Source: an uncultured Eubacterium sp.
GTDB taxonomy: Bacteria > Bacillota > Clostridia > Lachnospirales > Lachnospiraceae
Reading direction: 5' to 3'
NCBI GenBank assembly: GCA_910579145.1
Contig: CAJTTQ010000088.1
Coordinates: forward strand, 1 to 10,494
DNA length: 10,494 nucleotides
Under the pieces are notes generated by a model, which did no database searches, had not been told where the DNA came from, and saw only the letters and a list, made by a program, of their open reading frames with translations. This document shows positions 6,266 to 10,494 of the stretch, in pieces. Each line of letters starts with the position of its first letter. Position 1 is the stretch's first letter. Position numbers and translations under genes: made by a program.

Positions 6266-9190
6266 ATGAAGGACGTAAACGGATACAGGGTAATCGTAAA
6301 ACAGGAATTAAAAGAGCTGGATGCCAGCGGGTATCTTCTCGAACATGAAAAGACAAAAGCGAAAGTCGTAGCGATTGAAGCAAAAGACGATAATAAAGTA
6401 TTTTCCATCGGATTTCGGACACCGCCGAAAGATTCGACAGGAGTGGCGCATATCGTAGAGCATACCGTACTCTGCGGCTCGAAACATTTTCCGGTGAAGG
6501 ACCCGTTCATCGAATTGGAAAAGGGTTCGCTCAACACGTTCCTCAATGCGATGACGTATCCGGATAAAACGGTGTACCCGGTTGCGAGCTGCAACGACAA
6601 GGATTTCCGCAATCTGATGAACGTGTATCTCGACGCCGTATTTTATCCGAACATCTATCAGGAAGAGAAGATCTTCCAGCAGGAGGGCTGGCACTATGAA
6701 CTGAACGATATGAACGGGCCGCTCACGTATAACGGCGTTGTGTTCAATGAGATGAAAGGGGTATTTTCTTCGCCCAAAGAATTACTGGAGCGAAAGATCC
6801 AGCAGTCCCTGTTCCCGGATACGGCCTATGTCCATGAATCGGGAGGGGATCCGGCCGCGATCCCGGATCTGACGTATCAGGAATATCTGGACTTTCATTC
6901 GCGCTATTATCATCCGTCGAACAGCTATCTCTATCTGTATGGCGATATGGACATGGCGGAGCAGCTCGCCTGGATCGACGAGAACTATTTAAGCATTTTT
7001 GACTATTTGGAAGTGGATTCCCGCATACAAAAGCAGGAGGCCTTTGACGAGCCGGTGGACTGCTGCAGCTATTATTCACTGGCCGAGGGGGAATCGGCCG
7101 AGGAAAAAACGTATTTCAGCTATAATGCTGCCGTGGCGACCTCGTTAGACCGGGAACTGTATCTCGCGTTCCAGGTGTTGAATTATGTACTCGTGCAGGG
7201 CGTCGGCGCGCCGGTCAAACAGGCACTCATGGATGCGGGTATTGGCACGGAGATCGTAAGCTTTTATGATGAGGGGATCTGTCAGCCCACGTTTTCGATC
7301 ATCGCGAAAAATGCGGCCGCGGATAAAAAGGAAATGTTCGCCTCTATCGTGCGGGAGCAGTTAGAGAAGCTCGTGGCGGACGGGATCAACAGGGATTCCC
7401 TGAACGCCGGATTGAACGCGCTGGAATTTCGTTACCGGGAGGCGGATTTCGGGATGTATCCGAAAGGGCTTATGTATGGACTGCAGATTTTCGACAGCTG
7501 GCTCTACGATCCGGAAAAACCGTTTATCCATCTGCAGGCGAATGAAACGTTCCAAAAGCTGCGGGAGAAAATGGACGACGGGTATTTTGAGTCGCTGATC
7601 CAGAAATATCTGTTGGATAACACGCACCGTTCGTTTGTGACGATCGAGCCGAAGGCCGGTCTGACGGCGGAGATGGAGGAACGGGAGGCAAAACGTCTGG
7701 AACAGTATTTTGCCACGCTTTCCGAGGCGCAGAAGGAGGAACTCATCCGGCAGACGAAAGAGTTGAAGCGCTATCAGGAGGAGCCGTCCCCGAAGGAAGA
7801 ACTGGAAAAGATCCCGCTCCTCGCGAGGGAGGACATCGGCACGAAGGCCAAAGGCTTTTCGAACAGGGAAAAGACGGCGGCGGGATGTCCGGTCATCCAC
7901 CACGACTATTTTACAAACGGGATCCAGTACATTCAGATCATGTTTGATATCAAGCCGCTTTTGAAAGATTACGCCCCCTACATCAGTCTGCTCTGTAATG
8001 TGCTGGGGTGCGTGGATACCGATCTGCACGATAAGCTTTCGTATTCCAATGAGATTTTACAAAATGCCGGGGATATGTATTTTGCGCCGAATCTGTATCA
8101 GAGCCGGGTAAACCGCGACCAGTATAAGGCGTTTTTGACATTTGGCACCAAGGTTTTCGCCGACCGCTCAGAAAAGATCATTGATCTGTTGTACGAGGCG
8201 TTGACGACGTCCCATTTGGATGATGAAAAGCGGTTAAAGGAAATCATCGGGGAGCAGAAATCGGCGCTCATCATGCGCCTGCTTTCGGCCGGGCACAGTA
8301 CGGCCGTGAGCCGGGCGATGGCATATGGTTCAGAACCGTCCCGTTACGACGAGCAGTTCAGCGGTATTTCCTTTTATCGGTTCTTATGCCGTCTGGAAGA
8401 GAATTTCGATCGTGAAAAAGAGAATTTAATTCGGGTTCTGAATTATTTGGTGGAGCAGATTTTTACGTGCGATCATATGAGCGCGGGCATTACGTGTACC
8501 GAGAGTGACTATGCGCCGTTCGAACAGGCATTTACCGGGTTTGTGCAGAAAATGGGGGCGCGCGCCGGAGCCGGGTGTGCGGTGGAGCCGGGACTTCGCT
8601 GTGAAGAGATCACGGAAAATGAAGGGTTTAAAACGGCAGGTCAGGTGCAGTTTGTCGCGCGCACCGGTAATTTTCTCGATGCGGGCATACCGTACAGCGG
8701 CGTGTACAAGGTTGTGAGGTCGATTCTTGGATTTGATTACCTGTGGAATGAGGTGCGGGTAAAGGGCGGTGCGTACGGTGTGATGTGCGCGTTCCCGAAT
8801 ACCGGGGAGGGGTATTTTGTCTCCTACCGGGATCCGAACCTCGCACGCACCAATAACGTGTACAAAGATGTGCCGCAGTATTTGCGGAATTTTGAAGCGG
8901 ATGAGAGGGAGATGACGAAGTATATCATCGGAACGATCAGCAGCGTGGATACACCGCTGACGCCGAAAGCGAAAGGGTCGCGCTCGATGGCTGCCTATCT
9001 GACGGATGTGACGGAGGAAGATGTGCAGAGGGAACGGGACGAGATCCTGCACGCCACGGCGGAAGAGATTCGTGGGGCGGCCGCGATGGCGGAGGCTGTT
9101 TTGTCCGGCGGCGCGATCTGTGTTCTCGGGAATGAGGGCAAGGTGGCGGAGAGTGAGAGTATGTTCCAGTGTGTGTCGACGCTGGCCTGA
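6266..9190 (+). CDS. M16C zinc metallopeptidase, presequence protease (PreP/Cym1)-like
   Basis: A 974-residue protein, the full length expected for the single-chain M16C family. AAGGAGA at 6252-6258 precedes the ATG, and the gene starts 19 bases after glgB ends. The inverted zinc motif HxxEH is H62-I-V-E65-H66, with H62 and H66 as metal ligands and E65 as catalytic base. E162 in VVFNEMKG is the likely third ligand. The conserved C-terminal block EVRVKGGAYG holds R831 and Y837, the pair that in this family positions substrate from the second half of the chamber. The order is an active N-half (about 1-430), an M16C-associated helical linker beginning near 456 and rich in Glu/Lys, then an inactive second half. 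No signal peptide is seen, so it should act in the cytoplasm, degrading unstructured peptides. Relatives include mitochondrial PreP and bacterial insulinase-family peptidases. It is the last gene of the operon, followed by a terminator 30 bases on. Confidence 0.92.
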   Translation: MKDVNGYRVIVKQELKELDASGYLLEHEKTKAKVVAIEAKDDNKVFSIGFRTPPKDSTGVAHIVEHTVLCGSKHFPVKDPFIELEKGSLNTFLNAMTYPDKTVYPVASCNDKDFRNLMNVYLDAVFYPNIYQEEKIFQQEGWHYELNDMNGPLTYNGVVFNEMKGVFSSPKELLERKIQQSLFPDTAYVHESGGDPAAIPDLTYQEYLDFHSRYYHPSNSYLYLYGDMDMAEQLAWIDENYLSIFDYLEVDSRIQKQEAFDEPVDCCSYYSLAEGESAEEKTYFSYNAAVATSLDRELYLAFQVLNYVLVQGVGAPVKQALMDAGIGTEIVSFYDEGICQPTFSIIAKNAAADKKEMFASIVREQLEKLVADGINRDSLNAGLNALEFRYREADFGMYPKGLMYGLQIFDSWLYDPEKPFIHLQANETFQKLREKMDDGYFESLIQKYLLDNTHRSFVTIEPKAGLTAEMEEREAKRLEQYFATLSEAQKEELIRQTKELKRYQEEPSPKEELEKIPLLAREDIGTKAKGFSNREKTAAGCPVIHHDYFTNGIQYIQIMFDIKPLLKDYAPYISLLCNVLGCVDTDLHDKLSYSNEILQNAGDMYFAPNLYQSRVNRDQYKAFLTFGTKVFADRSEKIIDLLYEALTTSHLDDEKRLKEIIGEQKSALIMRLLSAGHSTAVSRAMAYGSEPSRYDEQFSGISFYRFLCRLEENFDREKENLIRVLNYLVEQIFTCDHMSAGITCTESDYAPFEQAFTGFVQKMGARAGAGCAVEPGLRCEEITENEGFKTAGQVQFVARTGNFLDAGIPYSGVYKVVRSILGFDYLWNEVRVKGGAYGVMCAFPNTGEGYFVSYRDPNLARTNNVYKDVPQYLRNFEADEREMTKYIIGTISSVDTPLTPKAKGSRSMAAYLTDVTEEDVQRERDEILHATAEEIRGAAAMAEAVLSGGAICVLGNEGKVAESESMFQCVSTLA

Positions 9191-9220
9191 ATGGGCAATT
9201 CCAATTCCGGTAATAAAAGT

Positions 9221-9261
9221 AACCGCCCCGGTGTATCGTTCGGATACAGGGGCGGTTTTTT
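9221..9261 (+). terminator. Intrinsic terminator of the operon, possibly bidirectional
   Basis: AACCGCCCC (9221-9229) pairs perfectly with GGGGCGGTT (9249-9257). Inside, TGTATC (9232-9237) pairs with GATACA (9243-9248) around a GTTCG loop, leaving a two-base GG bulge on the left. The stem has 15 base pairs and a run of six Ts at 9256-9261. This is a textbook rho-independent terminator 30 bases after the peptidase stop. Read on the minus strand the same stem is followed by ACTTTTATTA, a weaker U-rich tract, so it may also stop transcription of the convergent acetyltransferase gene, whose stop is 19 bases away. Confidence 0.92.
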
Positions 9262-9279
9262 GCACAATATTTGATCAGG

Positions 9280-10152
9280 TCAAATTTTCTTATCCCAATA
9301 AGTCCACTCAATACATCGCTCAAAACCGATCGCGGCATAAAATGGATCACCGCCTCCGGTCATATGGGTGGCTCCCAGGGGTTTCATCCGGCGGTACATT
9401 TCAGACAATGCGGCCGCCGCCAATCCCTTATTTCGATATTCGGGAACAGTACATAAAGGTTCCATATAAGCCAGTTTATTTTCTGGTGTCCACCACATGC
9501 CGGCATAGCAGACATAATCTCCAGCCTCATTTTTCACAGCTACATCATATGGAGTATAATGTGGAGCTGCCTGCAGGTGGTATCCATGTTCTGCGTCGCC
9601 ATTCCAGGGCCATTCGTCTTTTTCGTGGTCAAAGCCTTTCCAGCAGCATTCGGCCGCTTTTTCAATATTAAGTTTTCCGCATTCTTCAAACTGGAAGCCT
9701 TGTGGAAGAGGAAAATCTAATGGTTTACTGAAATCATAGATCATTTCATTGTAACCCCGGGATTTTTCATATCCTGCTTTCGATACGGCGCTTTTGGCTG
9801 TTTCCTGGCCATCAAATAGAACAAAGGTGTGCGTTCCATCTATTCGGGGCATAGATTCTTCTGAATATTGCACCATTTCTTCTGCCAGTGATTCATATCC
9901 GGGACGAATCGAAAAATAAATATGACTGATTGGATTTTCTGAAAAACAAAAAGCCACAATTGTGCCATCCTCCTCCCAAATCTGATAGCGGTGTGTAAAG
10001 GATTTGTCCATCCAGTCACTTGATAAGGCGTATTCCAAAAAAGGAGCGGGAACACCGTTTTTCCAATTTCTTTCATAGATTTCCACCATAAACTGGCGTA
10101 TTTCCATAAAATCACTTAAAATGCGAAAATTTCTGGTTGTAATATTTTTCAT
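9280..10152 (-). CDS. GNAT-family N-acetyltransferase
   Basis: A 290-residue protein. The start at 10152 is preferred over the longer frame to 10221 because AAAGGA lies about eight bases upstream on the minus strand, and the extra 23 residues look like untranslated leader. The C-terminal domain (about 150-290) carries the acetyl-CoA-binding motif A in LCTVPEYRNKGLAAAAL, with R240, G243 and A245 in the R-x-x-G-x-A position, and FYAAIGF at 271-277 as the motif B region. The N-terminal half (about 1-145) may be a degenerate second GNAT-like module, since the length is about twice that of a single GNAT domain. The substrate cannot be inferred. The gene converges on the plus-strand operon and shares the intergenic terminator. 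It is visibly more AT-rich than the operon genes. Confidence 0.85.
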   Translation of the reverse strand: MKNITTRNFRILSDFMEIRQFMVEIYERNWKNGVPAPFLEYALSSDWMDKSFTHRYQIWEEDGTIVAFCFSENPISHIYFSIRPGYESLAEEMVQYSEESMPRIDGTHTFVLFDGQETAKSAVSKAGYEKSRGYNEMIYDFSKPLDFPLPQGFQFEECGKLNIEKAAECCWKGFDHEKDEWPWNGDAEHGYHLQAAPHYTPYDVAVKNEAGDYVCYAGMWWTPENKLAYMEPLCTVPEYRNKGLAAAALSEMYRRMKPLGATHMTGGGDPFYAAIGFERCIEWTYWDKKI

Positions 10153-10494
10153 GCTGTCAATTCCTTTCTTTCCTAGATGCAAAATTCGTTTTTGGATACG
10201 GCAAAAGAAAAAACAGATCATGTGTAGTCACATAATCCGTCCACGTTATAGAGCAATTTACAACCTCTGAGTTTTGTGAAGAGTATTTTGCATGATGTGA
10301 ACGTTGAAAAGTCTATTTTGCTGTAACAAAAACAAACGCATCTGTATGCGCTGAGATTTTAAGTTACATTTTAAAAATAGACTACTGAATCATGTTCACA
10401 CCTCATTTCATAAAAAGTATAGCCATGAGCAAAACTCTACACATTCAGTATTTATGCAGGTTTGCGAGGCATGGCAACCTCTTATATCACTCCC
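10153..10494. other. Gene-free right end
   Basis: No convincing coding region is seen in these 342 bases. The stretch contains the ribosome binding site and leader of the acetyltransferase gene (roughly 10153-10175), a small palindrome ATGTG-TAGT-CACAT at 10220-10233 that could be an operator for that gene, and the long imperfect palindrome described separately. I find no clear -35/-10 pair for the acetyltransferase gene. On the minus strand one frame stays open from the window edge for about 27 codons before a TGA, but it has no recognisable family features. Confidence 0.6.
10269..10437. repeat. Long imperfect palindrome, possible MITE remnant or structured RNA
   Basis: Five exact blocks occur in mirrored order. 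GAGTTTTG (10269-10276) pairs with 10430-10437, TGTGAAC (10296-10302) with 10394-10400, AGTCTATTTT (10310-10319) with 10374-10383, TGTAAC (10322-10327) with 10363-10368, and CGCAT (10337-10341) with ATGCG (10346-10350) around a CTGT apex. Block midpoints drift smoothly from 10343.5 to 10353, as expected for one ancestral hairpin with small indels in the right arm. The arms are AT-rich, no T-run follows the apex stem, and the structure is too long for an ordinary terminator. It could be a miniature inverted-repeat element, a decayed insertion sequence end pair, or a non-coding RNA. The family is not recognised. Confidence 0.5.

Noticed and set aside
8426..9265. Long open frames opposite the operon, such as 279 residues here, 222 residues at 7361-8029 and 210 residues at 5323-5955.
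   Set aside because: They are antisense to well-supported genes with intact catalytic motifs, and their translations are rich in Arg/His/Pro/Leu without any recognisable domain.
10453..10474. Minus-strand ATG with AGAGG upstream encoding MPRKPA then stop, resembling the first residues of some transposases.
   Set aside because: Six residues are too few to support a call, and no further transposase sequence is visible downstream.

Overview
The window looks like chromosomal DNA of an anaerobic Firmicute, most likely a Clostridia/Lachnospiraceae-type gut bacterium. That placement is an inference from the protein families (DUF1015, YesL/DUF624, GH13 branching enzyme, PreP-like M16C peptidase), the strong AGGAGG-type ribosome binding sites and the mixed base composition. 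No rRNA, tRNA, CRISPR array, phage gene or intact insertion sequence is visible.

Layout. At the left is a VanZ-family membrane protein with a large extra C-terminal domain (25-1461, +). It converges on a small YefM/Phd-type antitoxin gene (1474-1803, -) that has no toxin gene beside it. A 196-base divergent intergenic region (1804-1999) follows. It holds a good sigma-A-type promoter (1855-1883) and a perfect inverted repeat made of two TGTACA boxes (1912-1930), the core sequence known for YefM operators. From that promoter runs a compact four-gene plus-strand operon: DUF1015 protein (2000-3235), YesL/DUF624 membrane protein (3249-3926), glycogen branching enzyme glgB (3985-6246) and a presequence-protease-like M16C zinc metallopeptidase (6266-9190). 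It is closed by a strong intrinsic terminator (9221-9261). A convergent GNAT acetyltransferase gene (9280-10152, -) lies beyond it. The right end (10153-10494) has no supported gene, but carries a roughly 169-base imperfect palindrome that no gene explains.

How the parts may work together. GlgB adds alpha-1,6 branches to glycogen, and the M16C peptidase probably degrades peptides in the cytoplasm. The DUF1015 and YesL proteins have no settled function. The four genes are tightly spaced and share a promoter and terminator, so they are probably co-transcribed, but the sequence does not reveal a common pathway. The most interesting point is regulatory: an orphan YefM-like antitoxin faces this operon across an intergenic region carrying paired TGTACA boxes. 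This raises the possibility, as inference only, that a stranded antitoxin now acts as a repressor of itself and/or of a housekeeping metabolic operon.
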